The notes under the pieces: model-generated
Seen by the model: the letters and a program-made list of their open reading frames with translations, nothing else
The model's database searches: none
Told to the model about the DNA's origin: nothing
Made by a program: the position numbers and the translations under genes
In this document: positions 9,105-16,527 of the stretch, piece by piece
Layout: each line of letters begins with the position of its first letter
How positions within the stretch are numbered: position 1 is the stretch's first letter
Assembly: GCA_023228295.1 (NCBI GenBank)
Contig: JALOBP010000011.1
Coordinates: 1 to 50,436 of the forward strand
Source: Methanoregula sp.
GTDB lineage: Archaea > Halobacteriota > Methanomicrobia > Methanomicrobiales > Methanospirillaceae
Length of the DNA stretch: 50,436 nt
Reading direction: 5' to 3'

Positions 9105-9719
9105 TTATTCACATCCGCGGTTGTTTTTGAGAATTACCCGTGCCGGGCTCCCGTCAAGATCCTTGAACCGCAGGGGGAGAGCGATCATTTCGTAAATCCC
9201 CTCTGGCACTCCGGTAAGGTCAAGGAGTTCGATAATGATGCAGTTGTTCTTCAGCAGGTAACGATGGACATTACCATCACAATTATAGGATTCTATCGAA
9301 GGCGAATCAATACCAACACACCTGACCCCGCAGGAGATGAGACACTCCGCAGCCTCGAGGCTTAATGAGGGATAGCTCTCGGAAAAAACAGTTTTCCCGG
9401 AGAACGAAGTCTTGAGCAGGATGCGTTTCTCCCCTTCGATCCTGCCCTCAATCTGGTCCCGGGAAATAAGGTTGCCGGTTTCACAGACTTCGAGTACCCT
9501 GCACGTCCCGATAATACTCTCAAACGAGAGTGTATCTATGGTTTCTCCGGTTTTAAGATAGTGGGATGGCGCATCGATGTGTGTTCCGGTATGGGAACTC
9601 ATGGAGAGACTGCTGATGAGGTATTTTCCTGCGTCCTCCTGATGAAATACAGGTCGGATATCCCCGGGATAAACGAGCATACCGTTGGTCAGGGGACGTG
9701 TAACGTCATACCATTTCAT
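9105..9719 (-). CDS. cyclase family protein (kynurenine formamidase-like hydrolase)
   Basis: Metal-dependent hydrolase of the cyclase/formamidase superfamily, 204 aa. The signature HTGTHIDAPSHYL at about residues 44-56 supplies the metal-binding His/Asp set. VGIDSPSIE near residue 135 and the C-terminal EGIYEMIALPLRFKDLDGSPARV are also typical. The N terminus YDVTRPLTNGMLVYPGD is classic for the family. The start ATG overlaps the end of pcm by 4 bp. The substrate is unknown; true kynurenine formamidase activity is not expected without a tryptophan degradation context. Confidence 0.85.
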   Translation of the reverse strand: MKWYDVTRPLTNGMLVYPGDIRPVFHQEDAGKYLISSLSMSSHTGTHIDAPSHYLKTGETIDTLSFESIIGTCRVLEVCETGNLISRDQIEGRIEGEKRILLKTSFSGKTVFSESYPSLSLEAAECLISCGVRCVGIDSPSIESYNCDGNVHRYLLKNNCIIIELLDLTGVPEGIYEMIALPLRFKDLDGSPARVILKNNRGCE

Positions 9720-10375
9720 GCATTGCCCCCTTCCCAGCCATACCTTCCTATAAGAGGTACGAAACGGACGCCCCCGTGATGCGTTTCCATGAGCCGGCCT
9801 TCCTGTTTTACAATTCTTATCAGTTCCTGAATATCACGGTCTCCAACCGGTGCTACAAGTCTGCCGCCTTCTTCAAGTTGATCGACAAGATGTTTAGGGA
9901 TCTGCGGTGTTGCCGCAGTAATGATGATCCCACCATACGGGGCAGCAGCGGGATACCCCAGTGTTCCATCCCCGACAATCAGTTCCGCATTGGTGATTCC
10001 CAGTTTTTCGAGGTTTGATCGTGCAAGATCCGCGACTTCCGGTATTCGTTCGATAGTAATCACGCGTTTTGCCAGAACTGCGAGGATTGCTGCCTGGTAT
10101 CCGCTGCCCCCACCGATCTCAAGAATCCTGTCTGTTGGCCCGGGATCCAGCAGTTCGGTCATCAGGGCAACAATATATGGCTGGGAGATAGTCTGGCCAC
10201 TACCGATTGGCAGGGGATTATCATGATATGCTGATCTGTCGTGAGGCGGGGGAATAAAAACGTGGCGGGGGATCTTCCGCATTGCGGCAAGGACACGGGG
10301 ATTTTTTATCCCGCGGGCAGCGATCTGGCACTCCACCATCCTGACGCGTTCATCTGCACGGGGATCATCACTCAT
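9716..10375 (-). CDS. pcm: protein-L-isoaspartate O-methyltransferase
   Basis: Repairs damaged aspartyl residues by SAM-dependent methylation of L-isoaspartate. It shows the PCMT hallmarks: RHVFIPPPHDRSAYHDNPLPIG (residues about 37-58), the active-site loop GQTISQPYIVALM, SAM-binding EIGGGSGYQAAIL, and IVGDGTLGYPAAAPYGGII. The length of 219 aa is normal. The gene begins 9 bp after the SufB-like gene and overlaps the following cyclase gene by 4 bp, so it belongs to the suf operon. Confidence 0.95.
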   Translation of the reverse strand: MSDDPRADERVRMVECQIAARGIKNPRVLAAMRKIPRHVFIPPPHDRSAYHDNPLPIGSGQTISQPYIVALMTELLDPGPTDRILEIGGGSGYQAAILAVLAKRVITIERIPEVADLARSNLEKLGITNAELIVGDGTLGYPAAAPYGGIIITAATPQIPKHLVDQLEEGGRLVAPVGDRDIQELIRIVKQEGRLMETHHGGVRFVPLIGRYGWEGGNA

Positions 10376-10384
10376 AAAAACTCG

Positions 10385-11500
10385 TTAAAATCCTGATTTT
10401 TCTGCAACATCAATCGAAGCATCGATCTGCTTCTGCAATGACTCGGGAAGGCCGGAGATCTTCACATCCAGGAAACCACGGATAATCGTTGCAGTGGCTT
10501 CAACCTCGTTAAGCCCGCGGGACATCAGGTACTCAATCTCGTCCTTTGCCAGCTTGCCAACTGCCGCTTCGTGCGAGAGCTCCGTTCCAACAACCGAACC
10601 CTCGATCTCCGGAATTGCATAGATCACGCCATCTTTCAGGATCAGGCCCTTACATTCGAGATGACCCCGTGTCCCGGCAACTTTACCACTGATGTGCCCG
10701 CGGGAAATGATCGTCCCTCCCTTGGTGATGGCACGGGTGACCAGTTCGGCACTTGCGCCGGGAGCTTCAAGAATTGCACGGGAACCAAGATCCATGTGTG
10801 AGCCCGGGGTCGAGACAACGATGCTGCTGAACCGGGCAACCGAATTGGCGCCTTTGAGCGTGGCAGTGGGGTACATCTGGATCTTCTTGACCGGCTGCAT
10901 ACAAACATAGTTGGACAGAAACACCCCGTTCTCCTCGACAATCGATGCACTCCTTGGATATACTTCGATATCTTCACTCCAGTTGTGGATCATCGTGAAA
11001 CTGATCTTGGCATTCTTCTTTACGTAGAATTCTGAAATGCCATAATGTGCTCCGCCTTTCCCGGCATGGGATCCGCTGGCACAGCCGGAGATAATATGCA
11101 GATCGGCTCCCTCTTCAGCAATAATAATATTATGGACATGCTGGATCTTGTCATTACCCAGGTAGAGACATGCCTGTACCGGTATCATGTTGTTTGAGCC
11201 CTTATGGGCGATGATGACATACCCCTTTGGATCTTTCTGTGCTGCAACGTATCTGGTTATGTCATCTTTTTCCGGTGAGACTACCTTCCATGTATAATCC
11301 TTGAGCCAGTCGTACTTCTCCATCGCCTTTTTGTAGGATAGAACCTCGATTCCGGACTCCCCGCATTCGGCCTGTACAATATCCTGGTCCATCTGGAGGT
11401 AGGTCCCGCACCGGTTCTTCATGGAAAGATCGATTCCCACTTGGGCGAGACGTTCCTTGTCTACGGCAGAGAGTTCCGAGACATTTACGGGTGACGACAT
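10385..11500 (-). CDS. sufB: SufB/SufD-family Fe-S cluster assembly scaffold protein
   Basis: Partner of the SufC ATPase in iron-sulfur cluster assembly. The 371-aa protein has the SufBD beta-helix core (ASGSHAGKGGAHYGISEFYV, RSASIVEENGVFLSNYV) and the C-terminal family motif EGSVVGTELSHEAAVGKLAKDEIEYLMSRGL, cited here only in overview. The start is placed at ATG 11498-11500 because AAGGAG lies just upstream; a further-upstream codon at 11584 would bury most of the sufC end. It therefore overlaps sufC by 16 bp. No second SufB/SufD gene is present, consistent with the minimal two-gene SUF system known in methanogens. Confidence 0.88.
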   Translation of the reverse strand: MSSPVNVSELSAVDKERLAQVGIDLSMKNRCGTYLQMDQDIVQAECGESGIEVLSYKKAMEKYDWLKDYTWKVVSPEKDDITRYVAAQKDPKGYVIIAHKGSNNMIPVQACLYLGNDKIQHVHNIIIAEEGADLHIISGCASGSHAGKGGAHYGISEFYVKKNAKISFTMIHNWSEDIEVYPRSASIVEENGVFLSNYVCMQPVKKIQMYPTATLKGANSVARFSSIVVSTPGSHMDLGSRAILEAPGASAELVTRAITKGGTIISRGHISGKVAGTRGHLECKGLILKDGVIYAIPEIEGSVVGTELSHEAAVGKLAKDEIEYLMSRGLNEVEATATIIRGFLDVKISGLPESLQKQIDASIDVAEKSGF

Positions 11501-12216
11501 TCGAGACACTCCTTGTATCCGCGTTGTTTGATATCCTTTAAGATCTCGCGGGGATTCCCGTGACACCGGATCTGTCCGTCGCACATAACATGACCCTTAT
11601 CTGCATCGATGTAATCGAGGATATACCCGGTGTGGGTAATGACGAGGCCGCTCTTCCTTCTCTTGATAAGGTGCTTATCTTTCTCAAGGAGGGCCCCGAT
11701 GGTGGTCCCAATCAGGGAGATGTTCTCAAGGTCAACCCCGCTCTCCGGCTCATCGAGCATGACAAAGTCCGGGTTCTGGAGCATCAGCTGCAATACTTCG
11801 CTGCGTTTGATCTCTCCCCCGGAGAATCCCTTGTTGATGTCCCGCTCGAGGAACTTATCCATGTGGACCGATTTCGCAAGTTCAGGGATGTTTACATCCT
11901 TGGTCTTTGAGATGGCAGTCAGCATCTTCCCCAGTTTCAGGCCGGAAATGGTTGGAGGTCGCTGGAAGAGCATACCAATTCCCCGTTGTGCCCGTTCATG
12001 GGCATGCATTGCGGTTACATCTTCACCTTTGAACAGGATCTTCCCTTTAGTGATGGTATAATTGGAAAAACCCATTATGGTCATGAGGAGCGTTGTCTTA
12101 CCGGAGCCGTTTGGGCCCAGGAGCACGTGTGTCTCCCCCTCCCCTATTGAGAGGTTGATATCGTGCAACACCTCCTTGTCGCCGACATTAACAGACAAGT
12201 TCTTGATTTGCAGCAT
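11485..12216 (-). CDS. sufC: SufC-type Fe-S assembly ATPase
   Basis: ABC ATPase that powers the SufBC scaffold. The start ATG at 12214-12216 gives MLQIKNLSVNVGDKEVLHDI and 243 aa, matching the family; a longer frame to 12291 adds an unlikely tail. The Walker A motif is LGPNGSGKTTL, the SufC-like signature is FSGGEIKRSEVLQLM, and Walker B is FVMLDEPESGVDLENI, where SufC proteins keep DEPxSGLD. YILDYIDADKGHVMCDG is the usual C-terminal segment. It is the first gene of sufC-sufB-pcm-cyclase-unknown and diverges from a DNA methyltransferase gene. Confidence 0.94.
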   Translation of the reverse strand: MLQIKNLSVNVGDKEVLHDINLSIGEGETHVLLGPNGSGKTTLLMTIMGFSNYTITKGKILFKGEDVTAMHAHERAQRGIGMLFQRPPTISGLKLGKMLTAISKTKDVNIPELAKSVHMDKFLERDINKGFSGGEIKRSEVLQLMLQNPDFVMLDEPESGVDLENISLIGTTIGALLEKDKHLIKRRKSGLVITHTGYILDYIDADKGHVMCDGQIRCHGNPREILKDIKQRGYKECLECRHP

Positions 12217-12337
12217 AGAACATTCACACACACTATGTTTATTGCCCCAATTAACGCTTTTGACGTGAACATGCCCTGTTGAAAACGACATCCTTTAACA
12301 GGTACATGGGAATAGTACAGGTCAGGACAGTAATTTT

Positions 12338-13246
12338 ATGCGGCCCGAAAAAGTAGAGAACAAGGAGGGCAAGGCAAAGATCCGGAAAGGGACCCGCGAT
12401 GCCAACAGGAGCCATGCCACCCCCGAATCCCCGGATCTCGAACCCTATATTAACCGGATCATCTGTGGCGATTCACAGAAAGTTCTCTCCCGCATACCGG
12501 ACCATAGTATTGATCTCATCATTACGTCTCCCCCTTATAATTTCGGGCATTCCTATGCGCAGGATCCGCATGATGACACCCATGAATGGAATGAATATTT
12601 CGATACCCTTCTTGCGGTCTGGGGGCAATGCGAGAGGGTCTTAAAACCCGGTGGCAGGATTGCTGTGAATATCCAGCCGCTCTTCTCGGATTATGTCCCC
12701 ACCCATCATATCATCTCACGGCAGCTGGCATCCCTCGGGCTTCTCTGGAAAGCGGAATTGCTCTGGGAGAAGAATAATTACAATGCCAAATTCACTGCGT
12801 GGGGGAGCTGGAAATCCCCATCGATGCCGTATATCAAATATACGTGGGAGTTCATCGAGGTCTTTGACAAGATTACCCATAAAAAGACCGGGAACCGCGA
12901 GAATATCGATATAACAGCCGATGAATTCAAGGAATGGGTTATGGGAAAATGGTCGTTTCCGCCAGAAACAAGGATGAAAGATTATAACCATCCTGCAATG
13001 TTCCCAGAGGAACTGCCCCGGCGGATCATGAAACTCTTCTCATACAAAGATGACATCATCCTGGACCCGTTTAACGGGGCTGGTACCACCTCGCTTGTCG
13101 CGTTTAAGCATGGGCGCCGGTTTATCGGGATTGATAATTCATGCCAGTACTGCGAAACAGCGTTCGACCGGCTGGAGAAATGTGCCGGTCACGTGAAACC
13201 AGACAAGCAACACCCGGAACCCTCGTTGCTTTTATTTGACCGTTAA
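12338..13246 (+). CDS. beta-class DNA methyltransferase (likely N4-cytosine), orphan
   Basis: SAM-dependent DNA modification enzyme of 302 aa. The catalytic motif IITSPPYNF (about residue 63) lies N-terminal and the SAM motif ILDPFNGAGTTSLVAF lies C-terminal (about residue 228), the beta-class order. The SPPY form usually indicates N4-cytosine methylation, although N6-adenine cannot be excluded. The first 35 residues are charged and Lys-rich. No restriction endonuclease gene is adjacent. A second methyltransferase with the same motif order is at 48251-49015. Confidence 0.85.
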   Translation: MRPEKVENKEGKAKIRKGTRDANRSHATPESPDLEPYINRIICGDSQKVLSRIPDHSIDLIITSPPYNFGHSYAQDPHDDTHEWNEYFDTLLAVWGQCERVLKPGGRIAVNIQPLFSDYVPTHHIISRQLASLGLLWKAELLWEKNNYNAKFTAWGSWKSPSMPYIKYTWEFIEVFDKITHKKTGNRENIDITADEFKEWVMGKWSFPPETRMKDYNHPAMFPEELPRRIMKLFSYKDDIILDPFNGAGTTSLVAFKHGRRFIGIDNSCQYCETAFDRLEKCAGHVKPDKQHPEPSLLLFDR

Positions 13247-13264
13247 AAACGAAACCGGTGGAAC

Positions 13265-14383
13265 TCACACCGGCATGTTTGACTTTGTATACTGGAATAC
13301 TCCTTTGCGATTGAATTCGTGGTCGATGATATAGTTGTGGACCATGGCATATTTTTCATATCTGGCAAACATCTGCTGGTAAGATTGCAGGGAATCATTA
13401 AAGGCAGAAACGCGTGCATTGTGGGATGTGACCAGCGCATTATAATCCCGCACATTACCTGCGCTCCTTAAGTGCACCATCCGACTTTCCATTTCAAGAA
13501 TCTCCTGTTGTTCCTTATTGAGGTCTGCCAGCATAATTTGTAACCGGGGCTCCAGTTCCTTTGCATTCTGTTCGGACTGTACCAACATGTCATGGATATA
13601 CCGGGTTTCAGCGCAACGGGTGTATGTGGTTGCCCCATCACCGATGGGGATAATAATGGGTGCCGAGTGAAGGGATACATTGTTTCTTAGTTTTTCAGTA
13701 ACTACCCCGACATACGAGACATTGGTGGTCTCAAGGAACGTATAATTCGAGTTCTGGTACTGGCAATCGTCAGAACCAATCCCTAACGCCATATGGTTTT
13801 CCGGACCAAAGGAGAGGAGGGCCACAGAGTACCCTTCCCGGGAAAGGAGTCCTGCGAGAAGGAGGCTTTTGTCATCGCAGTCACCGGCACGATCGACTAC
13901 CGTCTCGACCGGGAATTTTGCCGGGTTTTCTTCCAGGGTCTCGTACTGCAGGGACTGCACATATACTGATATCAGTTCGAGGTATTCGTCAGAGTCAAGA
14001 TCCTGCTCTGCTTTGATTTTCCGGAACCCGGTAAGAAGATCTTGGTAGAGTGGTTCCTGTGCCGGATCATCCGCCATCGCCCGGTAACTGTCAGTAATCC
14101 AGACGTTCTCGGAAATGTTTCCGATAATTGTGACTGATTTATCGGCCTTCTTTGCCGCTTCATAGATCGAACCGTTTACTGAAACGGAGATGGTTATCGC
14201 TGTGTCCTGGAATGGGTATGAACTGGTTATGGAAATTGCGGGCTGGCCGGAAACGACCGGATCGATCCGGGGTGTGACTACTCGTTTTTCCTGGAAAAAA
14301 ACCCCTGCGAGAAAAACAGCTGCAATGATCAGGACTGCGATAACAAGGGTTGTTGTAACTATTGAGAGTACCTTGCCGGTCAC
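13265..14383 (-). CDS. membrane-anchored transglutaminase-like protein
   Basis: A 372-aa protein with one N-terminal membrane segment (residues about 8-30, VTTTLVIAVLIIAAVFLAGV), so the bulk probably lies outside the cell. The central region has a transglutaminase-like core: RAGDCDDKSLLLAGLL with the catalytic Cys (about residue 168) and ENHMALGIG with the His about 30 residues later. The C-terminal third is a helical, Glu/Gln-rich segment (LNKEQQEILEMESRM) that may form a coiled coil. Whether it cross-links or proteolyses is unknown. Its start overlaps the end of the HAD gene by 4 bp. Confidence 0.65.
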   Translation of the reverse strand: MTGKVLSIVTTTLVIAVLIIAAVFLAGVFFQEKRVVTPRIDPVVSGQPAISITSSYPFQDTAITISVSVNGSIYEAAKKADKSVTIIGNISENVWITDSYRAMADDPAQEPLYQDLLTGFRKIKAEQDLDSDEYLELISVYVQSLQYETLEENPAKFPVETVVDRAGDCDDKSLLLAGLLSREGYSVALLSFGPENHMALGIGSDDCQYQNSNYTFLETTNVSYVGVVTEKLRNNVSLHSAPIIIPIGDGATTYTRCAETRYIHDMLVQSEQNAKELEPRLQIMLADLNKEQQEILEMESRMVHLRSAGNVRDYNALVTSHNARVSAFNDSLQSYQQMFARYEKYAMVHNYIIDHEFNRKGVFQYTKSNMPV

Positions 14384-15198
14384 GTGACTCTCTCCCAGTG
14401 GTTATGGTGTGCCGCATCCACGATGTTTCCGATCTCTGCTATTGAGTCTATGGTCAGGTCAGGACGGATTGTAGATTTTTTCACGAGATCCTCGCGGAAT
14501 TTCCCGGTCCTCACAAGGATGCCCCGCAATCCTGCACCATGAGCCCCCCCAACATCCGTATGGATATCATCCCCGATCATGACGGCCTGATCCGGTCGGA
14601 GACCCATGTCCTTAAGTGCCAGGTCAAAGAATTCCTGTGATGGTTTACCCATAAGAATGGCGTTTTTCCCGGTTGCGAATTCAAGTGCGGCTACAAAAGG
14701 TCCGGCAGAAAGGGAAAGCCCGTGAGTTGCCATCCAGTAGCGATCTCTCTCAAGTGCAATCAAATCCGCCCCGTCCATCAGATCGCGGAATGCTGAGTTC
14801 AGGCTCGCGTACGTGATCTCATCTCCTGCGTCACCAAGTATGACCAAATCTGAACCCTTGTCCTGGCTTTCATGGTGCTCCTTGGGAAAATCCTCGATTA
14901 CATCTCCTGTGACCAGTAAACGGAAGTTGCGTTTCCCGGTTTTTTTCATGTACGCGACAGCAGCAATTGGAGGAGTAAAAATATGTGTTTCCGGGATCTC
15001 AAGTCCCATCTTTAACAATCGTTCTGCTATCGTATGCCGGCATTTGCGGGTGGTGTTTGAGACAAACCGAAACGAAAACCCGTTTTCCTTCAGGAAGTTG
15101 ATAGCCTCATCAGCACCAAGTACCGGAGTATCCCCGGTATACATGACCCCGTCAAGATCAATGAGGAATCCCTTAATCCCGCTCAAATAATCACGCAC
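14380..15198 (-). CDS. HAD-superfamily phosphatase, subfamily IIA (NagD-like)
   Basis: Predicted phosphatase of small sugar or nucleotide phosphates, 272 aa. HAD motif I is FLIDLDGVMYTGD (residues about 11-23), motif II is SNTTRK near 48, and motifs III/IV are AILMGKPSQEFF and VMIGDDIHTDVGGAHGAGLRG. The large cap between motifs II and III is typical of class IIA. The start is a GTG with no visible ribosome binding site. It is co-transcribed with the transglutaminase-like gene. Confidence 0.9.
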   Translation of the reverse strand: MRDYLSGIKGFLIDLDGVMYTGDTPVLGADEAINFLKENGFSFRFVSNTTRKCRHTIAERLLKMGLEIPETHIFTPPIAAVAYMKKTGKRNFRLLVTGDVIEDFPKEHHESQDKGSDLVILGDAGDEITYASLNSAFRDLMDGADLIALERDRYWMATHGLSLSAGPFVAALEFATGKNAILMGKPSQEFFDLALKDMGLRPDQAVMIGDDIHTDVGGAHGAGLRGILVRTGKFREDLVKKSTIRPDLTIDSIAEIGNIVDAAHHNHWERVT

Positions 15199-15406
15199 CG
15201 AAAAAAATTGTCAATCAGGATATCACAGCGCTGCAGGATCATTGCATATGGGGTTCTGACTTCGGTAACATTTCTTTTTTCTGTTCAGTCTTGAGCTCAC
15301 TGGCCGGTCCGTTATCTCCGTGCTGGAAAAGCATTAGTTGCAATATACCCGGCCAACCTATTTTGGCATGGGATTTCCCGTTACTTTCACTCTGCACGGC
15401 CAGGGA

Positions 15407-15416
15407 TTTAATTATA
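15407..15416 (+). promoter_or_regulatory. TATA box of the exonuclease-helicase operon
   Basis: TTTAATTATA is centred about 30 bp upstream of the ATG at 15442. Transcription would start near 15438, giving a nearly leaderless message; this supports 15442 over the downstream ATG at 15502. Confidence 0.45.
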
Positions 15417-15441
15417 CTGGCTCTGGATTCTTCTGCAGATA

Positions 15442-16527
15442 ATGTCTGCAATAAATTCCCCTCAACGGACCGGATTGCTCTGGCAACAGCGAGTTCAGAG
15501 CATGAGGGAATACGAAGTAATCCGTGACGGGAATGTCTTCAGTACGAGTTTTTCCCCGTCCTTTGTCTTTTCCTCCGAGTACGAAGAAACCCGTCGGTAC
15601 TTAAAGTCCCTGCTTGCCCGGTATCAGGGCATTTCATTCAACTCCGTCTTCCATGGCATGGAAGAGATGAATGAAGGAGGTACCTGTTTTGTGCAAAAGA
15701 GCCGGCACGCCCTGTCCTATCGTGCTGTTGATTACGGGCGTTTCAGAGATGAAATTTCACGTGACCTCACGCTAGTCCATGGGATTGGACTGGCCACCCA
15801 GAAGAAGCTGAATAACCTGGGGTACGAGACCCTTAACGATCTTCTCGATCACCCGCGATACCGGGTAGATGCGGGAGATGTACTATCCCGCCTGTCCGAT
15901 GGAAATACTACGGAGATCATGAACCTAATCGGAGGGCGGCATTCGAGATCGCACCCCTGTATTCTGGGGACTGCCGGAATGCACGAACCGGAAGATTTTG
16001 TTTTCTTCGATATCGAGACACTCGGACTGTTCAGCCGCCCCATTATTCTGTTTGGTGTTGGCTCTCTGGAAAACGGGCAACTTTCCGTTAACCAGTACCT
16101 TTTAAGGGATATTGAAGAGGAGCAGGCTGCGCTGCTGGCAACGGTCGAACATTTATCCGGGGATCATCCTGCACTGGTTACCTTCAATGGCAAGTCATTC
16201 GATCTTCCTTATCTCGCAGATCGTCTGGCCTACTATGGTCTTGGATCTCCGGCAGATATCCCTCATTTCGATATGCTCCATTTCAGCAGGAGACGGTGGA
16301 AAGGTGAACTCCCGTCCGTCCGCTTGACCGCGCTCGAAAAGGAGATTCTTGGAATCCGGCGGAGTGATGATATTCCCGGCCAGATGGTGCCGGAATTTTA
16401 CGAAACCTACCAGCGGAGCGGGAATTGTGGTCCCCTCGTTCCGATTCTCGAACATAATTGTCAGGATGTCGTATCGCTCGCTATGCTCTTTTTCCATCTT
16501 GTGGGGGAATCCTATGGCTGTACCTGA
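15442..16527 (+). CDS. YprB/MrfB-like 3'-5' exonuclease with helix-hairpin-helix
   Basis: A 361-aa protein resembling Bacillus MrfB (YprB), the exonuclease partner of the MrfA helicase. Residues 109-140 form a helix-hairpin-helix-like region (LTLVHGIGLATQKKL). The RNase H-fold nuclease follows: VFFDIETLG at about 187-195 (D and E), TFNGKSFDLPYL near 250 (second D), and EHNCQDVVSLAMLFF near the end (final D). The gene overlaps the helicase by 14 bp. MrfAB-type excision repair is known from bacteria; the archaeal function here is inferred from motifs and order. The first 20 residues could be excluded if ATG 15502 is used. Confidence 0.78.
   Translation: MSAINSPQRTGLLWQQRVQSMREYEVIRDGNVFSTSFSPSFVFSSEYEETRRYLKSLLARYQGISFNSVFHGMEEMNEGGTCFVQKSRHALSYRAVDYGRFRDEISRDLTLVHGIGLATQKKLNNLGYETLNDLLDHPRYRVDAGDVLSRLSDGNTTEIMNLIGGRHSRSHPCILGTAGMHEPEDFVFFDIETLGLFSRPIILFGVGSLENGQLSVNQYLLRDIEEEQAALLATVEHLSGDHPALVTFNGKSFDLPYLADRLAYYGLGSPADIPHFDMLHFSRRRWKGELPSVRLTALEKEILGIRRSDDIPGQMVPEFYETYQRSGNCGPLVPILEHNCQDVVSLAMLFFHLVGESYGCT

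Noticed and set aside
11501..11584. Upstream start for the SufB-like gene
   Set aside because: It would extend the protein 28 residues into sufC, while AAGGAG and family length support ATG 11498-11500.
15239..15451. 70-codon minus-strand ORF between the HAD gene and the exonuclease
   Set aside because: It overlaps the exonuclease start and promoter, has no family resemblance and no ribosome binding site.
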